From contig DIDP01000035.1 of assembly GCA_002418205.1 (NCBI GenBank), positions 11,587-75,586 on the forward strand: a stretch of 64,000 nt of DNA. Direction: 5' to 3'. The translations under genes and the position numbers were made by a program. The stretch's first letter is position 1. Each line of letters starts with the position of its first letter. The notes under the pieces are model-generated. The model was given only the letters and a program-made list of their open reading frames with translations, was not told where the DNA came from and searched no databases. Source of the stretch: Anaerolineales bacterium UBA5797 (GTDB lineage: Bacteria; Chloroflexota; Anaerolineae; Anaerolineales; Villigracilaceae). Positions 17,015 through 25,680 of the stretch are shown piece after piece.

Positions 17015-17266
17015 TTATCTCGAGTTGGACGAGTCGTCCAGCTTTTTGAGCATATCTTCCATCACCATCTTTGTGATCTGCGATAACAGGCGTTTTCGTT
17101 CCGGGCGGGCAAGGATGACATTTTCTTCGTTCAATGCTTTTTCATATGCCGTTACCAGGATATGACGGATCTGTTCATCCACATCCGCCGAAACCTTTTT
17201 ATACATGCGCTCTTTCAGGTTACGGTAATCTCCGGGAACTTGTTGATCGCCAAAGGGATTCTTCAT
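17015..17266 (-). CDS. Small conserved-looking hypothetical protein
   Basis: 83 residues, charged and helical, ending in acidic and Ser residues (LKKLDDSSNSR). It contains VDEQIRHILVTAYEKALNEENVILARPERKRLLSQITKMVMEDMLKKL, which looks like two amphipathic helices. No signal peptide or membrane segment. I do not recognise the family. Upstream, only a weak purine-rich site is present. It reads towards the terminator of the secreted gene and is separated from the DinB-like gene by an intergenic palindrome. Confidence 0.55.
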   Translation of the reverse strand: MKNPFGDQQVPGDYRNLKERMYKKVSADVDEQIRHILVTAYEKALNEENVILARPERKRLLSQITKMVMEDMLKKLDDSSNSR

Positions 17267-17293
17267 CTTGTCTCGCTTTCCATACTGGCTCTA

Positions 17294-17323
17294 GTGGTCG
17301 GATACGAAGTGTATCGAGACCAC
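17294..17323. repeat. GTGGTCG...CGAGACCAC palindromic repeat (family 1)
   Basis: GTGGTCGGATACGAAGTGTATCGAGACCAC forms a hairpin with short arms. The same arms with different loops recur at 34067, 34133, 35154, 42611, 42693, 42795, 43856 and 43930, so this is a dispersed intergenic element. Confidence 0.65.
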
Positions 17324-17335
17324 ACCCATCCAGAG

Positions 17336-17833
17336 TTATCTTTTCTTCCTGAAAAAGTCAATAACCTGCTGATGGTGAATCCGCACGTCCTTGACATCGG
17401 CTTCGAGCAGGCGTTGAATGGTCACTTTATAGCCGCGGAAACGCACGCCGAAATCCCTGTTGAAATCTTCGGGCGGGATGGTCTTCAGGTAATCGACCAA
17501 CATCTGCTGGGATTTCTTCAAGATTGCACGTTGTTCCCGGAAGGTGTCTCTTCTGTACTTCTTTACAAGCATTGCATTAAAAGTCTGCCAGTCGCGATCT
17601 TTATGTCCATAGAAGGCAGGCAATTTGCCTGCGAGTATGCTCTTTGCTGCATCAAGGTTTGCAAAATCCCAACCTGCCAGATGCGCCAGCAGATCCCTGA
17701 CCGACCAGACGCCAAGGAAGACCGTATCGCGTTCCCTGCGGGACAGTGCGGCAACCTCGGTCAAAAGTTCGGAGCGGACACTCTGCATCTCGCTGATGAT
17801 CCATTCCTTTTTGGCTTGCGCTTTTGTGCTCAT
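17336..17833 (-). CDS. DinB/ClbS-like four-helix protein
   Basis: 165 residues. The segment WSVRDLLAHLAGWDFANLDAAKSILAG is the characteristic second helix of the DinB/ClbS/DUF1706 four-helix bundle, where the His and surrounding residues bind metal or substrate; the remaining sequence is helical and charged. Members include colibactin self-resistance protein ClbS and thiol-dependent transferases, but most are uncharacterised. The start overlaps the polX stop (ATGA, 17830-17833), so it is coexpressed with the repair polymerase. Confidence 0.75.
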   Translation of the reverse strand: MSTKAQAKKEWIISEMQSVRSELLTEVAALSRRERDTVFLGVWSVRDLLAHLAGWDFANLDAAKSILAGKLPAFYGHKDRDWQTFNAMLVKKYRRDTFREQRAILKKSQQMLVDYLKTIPPEDFNRDFGVRFRGYKVTIQRLLEADVKDVRIHHQQVIDFFRKKR

Positions 17834-19560
17834 GATCCGCGCTTCTTCAACCAGTCCAGCAACTTTTTCGGTGACCAGGCATTGATGACGTCGCTCTTCG
17901 TCAGCCAGGCACGGCGGGCGATGGCAACGCCGTAGAAGCGCATATCGAAATCCTCTTCGGAGTGCGCATCCGTGTTGATGCTGATGGGGATGCCCAACTC
18001 CTTGGCGCGGCGGGCGTACATGTCATCCAGGTCGAGGCGGGAGGGATGTGCATTGATCTCCAGCGCAACGCCTGTCTCTGCGGCGGCTTGTAACACTGCA
18101 TCCATATCCAGGTCCGCGGGTTCACGGTCAGGAATGAGGCGACCCGTGGGATGACCGATGATGTCCACGTGCGGATTGCGAATCGCGTTGAGCATGCGCT
18201 CGGTCACTTTTTCACGCGGCTGTCTCAATGACGTATGCATCGAGGCCAGTACCAGGTCGAGGCTCGCCAGAAATTCATCGGGGTAATCGAGCGAGCCGTC
18301 GGCTTTGATCTCCACTTCGGAGGCGTGTAACACTAAAATTTCATCGCCAAGCTGCTTTTGGATCTTCTTGATCTCGGCGGCTTGCTTCTTGTGATCGTCC
18401 ATGCTCAAGCCTTGCGTCACACCGAGACTCACCGAATGATCCGTGAACGCGATGACCTTGATGCCCTGTTTCGCCGCTGCGCGCGCCATCTCCAGCATGG
18501 ATAACTTTCCGTCGCTCCACGTGGAGTGGACCTGCAAGTCTGCTTTGATGTCTTTGAGTTCGATCAATTTCGGGAGTTTGTTTTGCTTCGCAGCCTGCAC
18601 TTCGCCGCGATCTTCACGCAACTCCGGCGGGATCCACGGCAAGCCGAGCGTTTTATACACTTCCTCTTCCGTTGCACAAAAAATTTCTTTGCCGCCTTTT
18701 ACTCTGGCAAACGAATGTTCCGATAACGATAAGCCTTTATCCAACGCGAGTTGGCGTAACTGCACGTTATGGTCTTTCGAGCCGGTCGCGTATTGCAGCG
18801 CCGTCCCAAACTTTTCAGGCGGATGCACCCACACCTGCGCGCGGACTCCGTCCGTGAATTCGATGGAGGATTTCGTCTCACCTTTGCCCAACACACGATT
18901 GACACCGGGCAGGTTGACCACCGCCTCCATCACGGGCGCGGACTCTTTTGCCGCGACGAGAATATCCAGATCGCCGACGGTCGAACGCATCCTTCTTAGA
19001 CTTCCGGCGGGTGCCGCATCGACGACTCCCTTCGCCTTTTTGAGAGTCGCGATGATCTCCTGCGCCAGCGGATACGCCCGCCCAAGCGGAATCCTGCCCG
19101 AGCGCCGCGAGAGCGACGCGATCCCTTCGAGAATCGCGGACTCGGATTTTGCGCCCATGCCGGGGAGGTCGCGAAGCTGTCCGTTTTTGGCGGCAGCTTC
19201 GAGGTCCGCAAGAGCCGTGATGTTGAGTTCCTTCCAGATCATGGCGATCTTCTTCGGTCCCAGTCCCGGAACGGCGAGCCATCCCGCTAATTCCTCCGGC
19301 ACTTCCTTCTTGAGTTTTTCCAGAAATTCGAGTTTGCCGGTCTTGAGCAGTTCGTCGATCTTTTCGCTGATGGCTTTGCCCACGCCGGGGATGTCTTCGA
19401 GTTTCCCCTCTTTCCAATAGTCTGAAGCCTGGCGTCCCAGCCCCATCAGCGACTCGGACGCTTTGCGATAGGCAAGCGTTTTGTAAATGATCTCGCCTTT
19501 GATCTCGAGCAGGTTGGCGATGAGCGTGAACGTATCGGCCAATTGACGGTTATTCATCAT
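17830..19560 (-). CDS. polX: DNA polymerase X family protein with PHP domain
   Basis: 576 residues. The N-terminal part has the helix-hairpin-helix modules of family X (EDIPGVGKAISEKI, VPGLGPKKIAMIWKEL, LRDLPGMGAKSE). The nucleotidyltransferase core has the GSLRR and GDLDILVA motifs. The C-terminal PHP phosphoesterase keeps its metal ligands: LQVHSTWSDG, AFTDHS, HASEVEI, SMHTS, GHPTGR, AHPSR and NTDAHS. Such enzymes fill gaps in base-excision repair and have 3'-5' exonuclease activity. ATGATG starts at 19560/19557; AAAGGA precedes. A -10-like TATAAT lies about 30 nt upstream. It is followed by the overlapping DinB-like gene. Confidence 0.96.
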   Translation of the reverse strand: MMNNRQLADTFTLIANLLEIKGEIIYKTLAYRKASESLMGLGRQASDYWKEGKLEDIPGVGKAISEKIDELLKTGKLEFLEKLKKEVPEELAGWLAVPGLGPKKIAMIWKELNITALADLEAAAKNGQLRDLPGMGAKSESAILEGIASLSRRSGRIPLGRAYPLAQEIIATLKKAKGVVDAAPAGSLRRMRSTVGDLDILVAAKESAPVMEAVVNLPGVNRVLGKGETKSSIEFTDGVRAQVWVHPPEKFGTALQYATGSKDHNVQLRQLALDKGLSLSEHSFARVKGGKEIFCATEEEVYKTLGLPWIPPELREDRGEVQAAKQNKLPKLIELKDIKADLQVHSTWSDGKLSMLEMARAAAKQGIKVIAFTDHSVSLGVTQGLSMDDHKKQAAEIKKIQKQLGDEILVLHASEVEIKADGSLDYPDEFLASLDLVLASMHTSLRQPREKVTERMLNAIRNPHVDIIGHPTGRLIPDREPADLDMDAVLQAAAETGVALEINAHPSRLDLDDMYARRAKELGIPISINTDAHSEEDFDMRFYGVAIARRAWLTKSDVINAWSPKKLLDWLKKRGS

Positions 19561-19648
19561 AACGATAATCCTTTCGCTTGGTCAGATTATACGCTCAAAC
19601 AATTTTTACAGTTTCTGCATTTATAATTCAAAGGAGACAGGAGAGTCC

Positions 19649-20401
19649 ATGAAACGTACATCAACCATAGGTTGGTTTGTCCTGCTTACAGTTTCTTTTT
19701 CTTTCGCAGCCTATTTCATCCCTCTTCCCGTTGAATCAAGATCGCTGCTGGTGCCGGTTATATTGGTCCTTATTCCTACACTGGTGTGTATTCCGATCGT
19801 ACTTTTCACGGAAGGCAGGGACGGTCTGCGCCAATTGTTTTCCAACGCGAGAGGCGGGCCTCAATGGCCGCTGATCGGCGCCCTGGTCGGTGCAGGGATG
19901 CGTGTGGCTGTGCTCATCCTCGGCATCCTCTTTGGCACATCCATCAAAGCGGATTTCAGTGTACCGGGCACCTGGTTCGTTGTGCTGGCAACGATCCCGC
20001 TCGCCTATTTTGAGGAACTCGGCTGGCGCCGCTTCGCCCTGGACCGTTTGCTTAAGTTCCGCTCCCCGATCGAGTCTGCCCTTTGGCTGGGGATACCCTG
20101 GGGCATCATCCATCTGGTTGTCATTCTGCCGGGAATGATGTCGGCTGGCTCGCCTGCCATCCCACAAACGATCGTGTTGATCTGCCTCGGTATCGTCATT
20201 ACGTGGGGATATGTCCGCAGCGGCGGGAGTGTGTTTACAACAACGCTGATCCATGGCGCCCAAAATGGCTTCGTTGTCATCAACCGCGGATTGACCAATG
20301 CCGATGCCACCTGGCTCATGATGTGGGCCTATCTCCTGCTGGCAGTGATCTTTGTCCTTGCAGACCGCAAAATGTTTTTTGCAAAACCTGCATCCCGTTA
20401 A
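19649..20401 (+). CDS. CPBP intramembrane metalloprotease family protein
   Basis: 250 residues, about seven predicted transmembrane helices. The CPBP (ABI/CAAX protease) motifs are visible: EELGWRRF (E122, E123, R127) and the downstream His-containing helices (WGIIHLVV, FTTTLIHGAQNG). Bacterial members act in bacteriocin self-immunity or as Rce1-like membrane proteases. TATAAT and AAAGGAG lie close before the ATG, giving a short leader. A second, divergent CPBP gene lies at 23531, with a hydrolase and a two-component system in between. Confidence 0.9.
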   Translation: MKRTSTIGWFVLLTVSFSFAAYFIPLPVESRSLLVPVILVLIPTLVCIPIVLFTEGRDGLRQLFSNARGGPQWPLIGALVGAGMRVAVLILGILFGTSIKADFSVPGTWFVVLATIPLAYFEELGWRRFALDRLLKFRSPIESALWLGIPWGIIHLVVILPGMMSAGSPAIPQTIVLICLGIVITWGYVRSGGSVFTTTLIHGAQNGFVVINRGLTNADATWLMMWAYLLLAVIFVLADRKMFFAKPASR

Positions 20402-20417
20402 GCTTTGCCTGTCCTCA

Positions 20418-20448
20418 AAAGGGGCCGTCGAATTTCGCCGGTCCCTTT
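20418..20448 (+). terminator. Terminator of the first CPBP gene
   Basis: AAAGGGGCCG (20418-20427) pairs with CGGTCCCTTT (20439-20448) with one G-T pair, and the stem runs into a T-tract (CCCTTTTTGATTT). Confidence 0.8.
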
Positions 20449-20551
20449 TTGATTTAAACGATACCGTCTCTGGTCGCATCGAAAAAGCGACTTACGGCGC
20501 ATCACCAAATCACGCCTGTGGAATATCCTTTGCGCCATCAAAGGAGACAAT

Positions 20552-21556
20552 ATGAAACCGACAATTACAAAACGATTCCTGAATTGGCTCAAGCGGACTT
20601 TACTTTGGGTGAGTGTTTTTATATTTGCGTTCTCACTCACAGGTGTGATCTATCAAACCGCCGCCACCGAAGCCGATAAAAGGAATTTCCCTCCGCCGGG
20701 AAATTTGATCGATGTCGGCGGATTCAAGATGCACATTGATTGTGTCGGCGAAGGCGGCCCCACGGTGATCCTTGAAGCGCTGTCTGGCGGATTCTCCTCC
20801 TATTGGGCGTGGGTGCAGCCTGAAGTGGCAAAGCAGGTACGCGTCTGCGCCTATGACCGCGCCGGGTTCGGCTGGAGTGAGAAGGATTCCGAGCCCGAAT
20901 CCCCTCAGCGGACAGCGCAGAACCTGCACACGTTGTTGACCAACGCCAACATCACAGGTCCCTATGTACTGGTAGGTCATTCCAAAGGCGGAATCTATGT
21001 GCGTGAATATGCCGCGCTGTATCCGCAGGAGGTGGTCGGGATCGTCTTGCTGGATTCATCCCATCCCGATCAATTCGTGCGCTATCCCGAACTGCTGAAG
21101 GGCGACACTCCCATGCTTGGCCATATGCGGCTGATTCAGACCTTATTGCGGCTGGGTGTTGGTCATGCCTATTTCGCCCTCGGCGGCGAAATGGATTTTG
21201 CGGATCTGCCAAAACTTCAGCACGATGAGATCGCGGCGGCATGGTCATCGCAAGCGCATTGGCAAAGTCTGGAAACCACGATGCTCCTTGGATCCCAAAT
21301 CTTTGCTGAAGCGCATGATCTCGGTTCGCTGGGAGATATGCCCCTCGCGGTCATCACCCGCGGGGAAGGTGTGGATGACGGCTGGCGTGAGATGCAAAAT
21401 GAACTGGCGGCACTGTCGACGAATAGTGTTCACATCACCGTTGATGGTTCGACACATACTTCGTTGATCTTCAATCCGCAACATGCGCACATTGTCAGCG
21501 AGATGATCCTGCAAGTGATGGATGCCGCTCGAACGGGGAAACGCCTCCATCCATAA
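20552..21556 (+). CDS. Membrane-anchored alpha/beta hydrolase
   Basis: 334 residues. An N-terminal hydrophobic helix (about 11-32) is followed by an alpha/beta hydrolase fold: HIDCVGEGGPTVILEA, CAYDRAGFGWSE, the nucleophile elbow VGHSKGG, LLDSSHPDQF and a likely catalytic His in STHTSLIF. The DRAGFGWS segment is common in haloalkane-dehalogenase and epoxide-hydrolase-like enzymes. The helix suggests anchoring with an exported catalytic domain. AAAGGAGACAAT precedes the ATG. The substrate is not known. Confidence 0.88.
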   Translation: MKPTITKRFLNWLKRTLLWVSVFIFAFSLTGVIYQTAATEADKRNFPPPGNLIDVGGFKMHIDCVGEGGPTVILEALSGGFSSYWAWVQPEVAKQVRVCAYDRAGFGWSEKDSEPESPQRTAQNLHTLLTNANITGPYVLVGHSKGGIYVREYAALYPQEVVGIVLLDSSHPDQFVRYPELLKGDTPMLGHMRLIQTLLRLGVGHAYFALGGEMDFADLPKLQHDEIAAAWSSQAHWQSLETTMLLGSQIFAEAHDLGSLGDMPLAVITRGEGVDDGWREMQNELAALSTNSVHITVDGSTHTSLIFNPQHAHIVSEMILQVMDAARTGKRLHP

Positions 21557-21564
21557 AACCCGGA

Positions 21565-21603
21565 CCCGTCTGGAGACCGTTCCGCCCACCGTCTCCAGAC
21601 GGG
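21565..21603 (+). terminator. Long hairpin between hydrolase and sensor kinase
   Basis: CCCGTCTGGAGAC (21565-21577) pairs perfectly with GTCTCCAGACGGG (21591-21603). The trailing TTACAATT is only moderately T-rich. The hairpin separates the hydrolase from the two-component operon. Confidence 0.65.
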
Positions 21604-21641
21604 TTACAATTCAGGCAGCCAATGTTATTCTTAACCCGCAT

Positions 21642-22784
21642 ATGAAGAATAATCAACTGCGCATCCCTGTTCTACTTGACGTTGCCACCTACATCAGCAT
21701 CGCCGCCATGTCCCTGTTGGGGATCAGTGGATTCGACTCGCTTGAATTGCAGTTGATCACCCTGGGCTTGTGCCTACTCTTCGGGATCCTCCACCGCTTC
21801 TACTTTCGGACCGAAGCCTTTCAGCGCAACCCGAACATCTATTTTGGCGTCCAGACCTTTATTCTGACTCTCGTCCTGTCCCTCGGTTCGTCCTCCACGG
21901 ACGCCTTCAACTTTCTGTTCATCATTCTTGCCGTGCATACGGCGCATGTTTTGCCAGGGAGGCATGCCCTCCTATGGATCGGGGTCTATTATTTCATTGT
22001 CAGTTTCGTCGTACTGGCAACCCGCGGCACGGAAGGTATTTATGCGGTTTTGTTTTACGGGGTTTCCTACATCCTCAGCGGTTTCTTTGGAACCGTATTG
22101 CAGCAGGCAGAAAAAGCGCGTGACCAAAATCAACAATTGGTGGATGAACTCAAAGCGACCCAGGAGCGCCTCAAGGAACTGGCGGTGGTGGAGGAACGCA
22201 ACCGCCTCGCCCGTGACCTGCACGACTCGGTGAAGCAGCAGGTCTTTGCCATCTCGATGCAGCTCAGCGCAGCACGGACGGCGTTATCCGAAGCCGATAA
22301 AGCCTATCGCTCCGTGACAGAAGCGGAACGATTGGCGCAACAAGCGGGTACGGAATTGACCTCGCTGATCAATGCCTTGCGTCCGCCCGCGCTGGAGAGA
22401 AGGTCATTGCCGGACGCAGTTCGCGGGCATGTGGAAGAATGGTCGCGACAGAACCCCATCGAAGTCAACATGGATATCGATCCCATGATCAGAACCACCG
22501 AACAGGTTGAACAGGCGTTGTTCAGAGTGTTGCAGGAAGCCCTGGCAAATGTGGCACGTCACAGCCGGGCGGACAAGGTTAATGTTGAATTGAAATCGAA
22601 AAATGATGTTGTTGAACTTACTATCGAAGATAACGGGATCGGTTTCGATGCCAGACAGATCGCAAAGGGCATCGGTTTGGATTCCATGCAGGAACGCCTG
22701 GTCGCTGTGAACGGCAAAGCGGATGTGGAGAGTGAACGATCAAAGGGAACGCGAGTCATCGCGAGAGTAAGGATGTCATCATGA
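21642..22784 (+). CDS. NarL/LiaS-type sensor histidine kinase
   Basis: 380 residues from the ATG at 21642. The N-terminus has about five transmembrane helices (12-150), a short coiled coil, the HisKA_3 dimerisation domain with phosphoacceptor H194 (RLARDLHDSVKQQVFA), and a HATPase_c domain (VARHSRADKVNVE, EDNGIGFD, GLDSMQERL, GTRVIARV). It should autophosphorylate and transfer to the overlapping response regulator (ATGA, 22781-22784). The membrane portion lacks a recognised sensor domain; kinases of this type often sense envelope stress, which would fit the CPBP neighbours. Confidence 0.93.
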   Translation: MKNNQLRIPVLLDVATYISIAAMSLLGISGFDSLELQLITLGLCLLFGILHRFYFRTEAFQRNPNIYFGVQTFILTLVLSLGSSSTDAFNFLFIILAVHTAHVLPGRHALLWIGVYYFIVSFVVLATRGTEGIYAVLFYGVSYILSGFFGTVLQQAEKARDQNQQLVDELKATQERLKELAVVEERNRLARDLHDSVKQQVFAISMQLSAARTALSEADKAYRSVTEAERLAQQAGTELTSLINALRPPALERRSLPDAVRGHVEEWSRQNPIEVNMDIDPMIRTTEQVEQALFRVLQEALANVARHSRADKVNVELKSKNDVVELTIEDNGIGFDARQIAKGIGLDSMQERLVAVNGKADVESERSKGTRVIARVRMSS

Positions 22785-23434
22785 GCGAAACGATTTCCGT
22801 TTTACTGGTGGACGACCACGCGGTGGTGCGTCAGGGTGTGAAAGCGTTTTTGGTCACGCAGCCGGACCTCTCGGTGGTGGGCGAAGCGGGCTCGGGCGAG
22901 GAAGCCATCCGCCTGGCAGCGCAGTTGATCCCCGATGTCATCCTGATGGATCTCATCATGCCGGTCATGGACGGCGTCGAAGCGACGCGGAGGGTCAAGC
23001 AGGTCAGTCCGCGGTCGCAGATCGTGGTGCTGACTTCGTACCACGAGGATGAACATATCTTCCCGGCGCTAAAGGCGGGCGCGTTGTCATATATCCTGAA
23101 GGACGTCAGCGCGGAAGAACTGGCGTCAGCGGTGCGGAAAGCCGCGGCGGGCGAGGCCGTTTTGCATCCGCGGGTGGCGGCGCGCGTCATCAAAGAACTG
23201 CAGGGCAAGCGCGAAGATAACCTGAATCCGTTCACGGAATTGAGCGAACGCGAACTGGAAGTGTTGAAGCTGATCGCCGACGGCATGTCGAATGCGGAGA
23301 TGGCGGCGAAACTGGTGTTGAGCGAAAAGACCATCAAAGGACACGTGAGCAATATCCTGAGCAAGCTGCACCTGGCAGACCGGACGCAAGCGGCGGTGTA
23401 TGCCTGGCGTGAGGGTGTGGTGCGCAAGGATTGA
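22781..23434 (+). CDS. NarL/FixJ-family response regulator
   Basis: 217 residues. Receiver domain with D11, D12, phosphoacceptor D57 (VILMDLIMP), the conserved T/S (VVLTSY) and K (YILKDV). The C-terminal LuxR-type helix-turn-helix is LSERELEVLKLIADGMSNAEMAAKLVLSEKTIKGHVSNIL. It is coupled to the kinase by an ATGA overlap. After its stop, the gap to the second CPBP gene carries repeated AAGACGCA/GTCTTAA elements that may terminate this operon or be a binding site. Confidence 0.95.
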   Translation: MSETISVLLVDDHAVVRQGVKAFLVTQPDLSVVGEAGSGEEAIRLAAQLIPDVILMDLIMPVMDGVEATRRVKQVSPRSQIVVLTSYHEDEHIFPALKAGALSYILKDVSAEELASAVRKAAAGEAVLHPRVAARVIKELQGKREDNLNPFTELSERELEVLKLIADGMSNAEMAAKLVLSEKTIKGHVSNILSKLHLADRTQAAVYAWREGVVRKD

Positions 23435-23440
23435 TGTCGG

Positions 23441-23488
23441 GTCTTAAGACGCAGCCTGATTGCATCTCAAGACGCATGTCTTAATGCA
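23441..23488 (+). promoter_or_regulatory. AAGACGCA direct repeats and hairpin between response regulator and CPBP gene
   Basis: AAGACGCA occurs at about 23446 and 23469, and GTCTTAA at 23441 and 23479. TGCATCTCAAGAC and GTCTTAATGCA (23461-23488) can fold into an imperfect hairpin. Either a weak terminator for the two-component operon or a regulator site for the CPBP gene. Confidence 0.4.
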
Positions 23489-23530
23489 GTGATGTGAGTA
23501 TTCTGGGGATATTCAAAAAAGGAGACTCAC

Positions 23531-24286
23531 ATGAAAAACCTTGTCCAACGCTACGAATTACCATCGTTCTTCCTGCTGGCTTATCTGCTGAGCTGGTTAT
23601 CGGCACCATTCATGCAGGGCGGAGAAATCACCTGGGGGTTGGTCATCGCCGCCCGCCTCGTGATCGGTGTGACGATGGGCGTGCAGGGAGTGCGAGCGTG
23701 GCACAGGCGCGTGACGAACTGGCGTGCAGGCTGGTGGTATCTGATCGCCCCTCTGATCGTGATCGCTTACACTCTGGTCGGTTTTGGTTTGAACTTGATG
23801 CTCGGCGCCAAACTTGTTGCCCAGCCTGCCATTTCGATCAATGCTCTCATCATGCTGATGCTCTTCGGTGGTCAATGGGAGGAACTCGGCTGGACAGCGT
23901 ACGCCCTGCCCAGACTTCAGGAGCGTTTTGCGGATCGCCCCAATGGCAGGTTGATGGCTGCGCTGACGTTGAGCGTGTTCCGCGCGATCTGGCATCTGCC
24001 GCTTGTGCTCTATGGAAAGGTCTATTGGTTCGATGCGCTCTTCCTCAGCGTTGCGTTTCAACTCATCATCGCCTGGGTCTATGACCGCAGCGGCGGGAAA
24101 GTCCCGGCGGTGATGGCGCTGCATTTCACCTCCAACATCATGGGCGCACTGTTATCCCCGGTCTTTGCCGGTGCAGACCGGATGATGTACACTGCCATCT
24201 TCATCTCGCTCGCAAGCCTGTTCGCCGTGGCACTGGTCGTTTCCAACCAATTCAAACCGCGACAGGAAAAAGCCGTAGCGCTATAA
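23531..24286 (+). CDS. CPBP intramembrane metalloprotease family protein
   Basis: 251 residues, about seven to eight hydrophobic helices. Motifs: EELGW (E117, E118) with the downstream R in LPRLQERF, FRAIWHLPLV and a third helix ending LHFTSN. The order is as in the Rce1/CPBP protease superfamily. AAAAAAGGAG precedes the ATG. It follows the two-component operon, so it may be controlled by that regulator; the evidence is only proximity. Weak similarity to the first CPBP (19649) beyond the motifs. Confidence 0.88.
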   Translation: MKNLVQRYELPSFFLLAYLLSWLSAPFMQGGEITWGLVIAARLVIGVTMGVQGVRAWHRRVTNWRAGWWYLIAPLIVIAYTLVGFGLNLMLGAKLVAQPAISINALIMLMLFGGQWEELGWTAYALPRLQERFADRPNGRLMAALTLSVFRAIWHLPLVLYGKVYWFDALFLSVAFQLIIAWVYDRSGGKVPAVMALHFTSNIMGALLSPVFAGADRMMYTAIFISLASLFAVALVVSNQFKPRQEKAVAL

Positions 24287-24310
24287 CTTCGTGATGATAA
24301 ATGGCAATCT

Positions 24311-24359
24311 GCCCATGCCGCAACCCGTGATCACCAACCTGTGGGATTGCAGCATGGGC
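24311..24359 (+). terminator. Imperfect hairpin after the second CPBP gene
   Basis: GCCCATGC (24311-24318) pairs with GCATGGGC (24352-24359), with further pairing inside (GCAA/TTGC). No T-tract follows, so it may be a Rho-type or processing hairpin. Confidence 0.45.
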
Positions 24360-24378
24360 CTTATGATACGATTCCAAC

Positions 24379-24918
24379 ATGGATCATAACGATCACGTCA
24401 ATTTATTGCGTCCTGCCAATTTGCCTTCAGGCGGAACCTACGCGGATTTCGGCGCGGGGAGCGGCGCGTTCACCCTGGCATTGCGTGAACTGGTCGGTCT
24501 CGATTCCATCATTTATGCAGTGGATAAAGACGGATCATCGCTTCGCACATTGGAGAATTCGCACCGCGCCCGCTTCAACACGAACGATAAATTGATTCTG
24601 CTTTCGAGCGATTTTTCCCGCCTCCTCGACCTCCCTCCACTGGATGGCATCATAATGGCGAACTCCCTGCACTTCTTCAGGGACAGGGAAAAGGTCCTGC
24701 GTCACGTGCGCGGATTCCTCAAGCCGGACGGCGCGTTGCTCATCGTCGAATACAACGTGGATTCGGGCAACCTGTGGGTTCCGCATCCGCTGTCGTTCGA
24801 GACCTTCCGCGCGCTGGCTGTACGTGCGGGATTCAGCGGACCGCGCCTTCTGGCGAAAGTTCCCTCCAGGTTTTTGAGGGAATTCTATTCCGCGGTCTGT
24901 TATCGGGAAGAGAAGTGA
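24379..24918 (+). CDS. Class I SAM-dependent methyltransferase
   Basis: 179 residues. SAM-binding motif I is GGTYADFGAGSGAFTLAL, motif II is around IYAVDKDGSSL, and motif IV is PLDGIIMANSLHFFRDREKVLR, followed by FLKPDGALLIVEY. Small single-domain methyltransferase; the substrate is not apparent. No Shine-Dalgarno; a -10-like TACGAT (24367-24372) ends 6 nt before the ATG, so the mRNA is probably leaderless. The next gene begins 51 nt downstream. Confidence 0.88.
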   Translation: MDHNDHVNLLRPANLPSGGTYADFGAGSGAFTLALRELVGLDSIIYAVDKDGSSLRTLENSHRARFNTNDKLILLSSDFSRLLDLPPLDGIIMANSLHFFRDREKVLRHVRGFLKPDGALLIVEYNVDSGNLWVPHPLSFETFRALAVRAGFSGPRLLAKVPSRFLREFYSAVCYREEK

Positions 24919-24969
24919 GACTTTTCCGTTGGAAAAATGGAGTAAGATTCTGTACAGAGGAAAAACATC

Positions 24970-25662
24970 GTGGCTGCAAAAACCGCCCCTCCCAGATTCG
25001 ACCCGGATGTATACACGAAAATCATCCTGAATGATCTTGTCGTGTACTCCGTCTATTACCTCCACAAGCAGGGATCAGAGATTACGTCCGAAGATATCGT
25101 TTCGGCGTGTTTCATCCTGTTCCCCAAACGCTTCTCCCTGCAAAAGTATCCCCAATGGCCCGATTCGGCGGTGGTCAGCAGGCGTTGGAGTGACTGCAAG
25201 AGCAAAGGCTACCTGCGTGGAAACTCCGCCAGGGGATTCCAGATCACGGCGAAAGGAATCCGACGCGCGCTGAAGGTGGAGAAATTGCTCGGCAAGCCGT
25301 TGAAACCTGTCCGCGTGGCGAAGGCGAAAGCCGAGGAATCAACCGTCCCTGGGAAAGAGGCGGTTCATCCCGAACTGAAAGCCCACGCCAGGAAATATGT
25401 CCGTTCGATCGAAATGTCCGATGCCTATAAGCATTACAAAAAGCAGAAGCCGCTCAACGAGTTCGATTTCAGGAGCCTGCTTTTGACCACCATGGAATCC
25501 CCGCCCGCGACGCTGGCAAGGAATCTCGAGCAGTTCAAGGATTATGTCAGGATCCACGAGCGCAGGGATCTGTTGTCCTTTTTGGAATTCTGTGAAGGCA
25601 GGTTCTCGTACATGCTTGGCAGGCCGGAAAAACAAGCAGGAAAGCGAAAGCAGAAGAAATAA
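24970..25662 (+). CDS. Winged-helix-like hypothetical protein paired with a GHKL ATPase
   Basis: 230 residues starting at GTG, with AGAGGAAAAA at ribosome-binding distance. No known family was recognised. The first 95 residues look like a winged helix: a helix (YTKIILNDLVVYSVYYLHKQG), ITSEDIVSACFILFPKRFSL, then SAVVSRRWSDCKSKGYLRGNSARGFQITAKGIRRAL, which resembles a recognition helix and wing. A basic Pro/Lys-rich linker leads to a second helical region (RSIEMSDAYKHYKKQKPLNEFDFRSLLLTTMES) and a basic C-terminus. It lies 18 nt before the GHKL ATPase gene and is surely cotranscribed. A DNA-binding or adaptor role for the ATPase is an inference. Confidence 0.75.
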   Translation: MAAKTAPPRFDPDVYTKIILNDLVVYSVYYLHKQGSEITSEDIVSACFILFPKRFSLQKYPQWPDSAVVSRRWSDCKSKGYLRGNSARGFQITAKGIRRALKVEKLLGKPLKPVRVAKAKAEESTVPGKEAVHPELKAHARKYVRSIEMSDAYKHYKKQKPLNEFDFRSLLLTTMESPPATLARNLEQFKDYVRIHERRDLLSFLEFCEGRFSYMLGRPEKQAGKRKQKK

Positions 25663-25680
25663 AAGCTGAAAGGCACGTAA

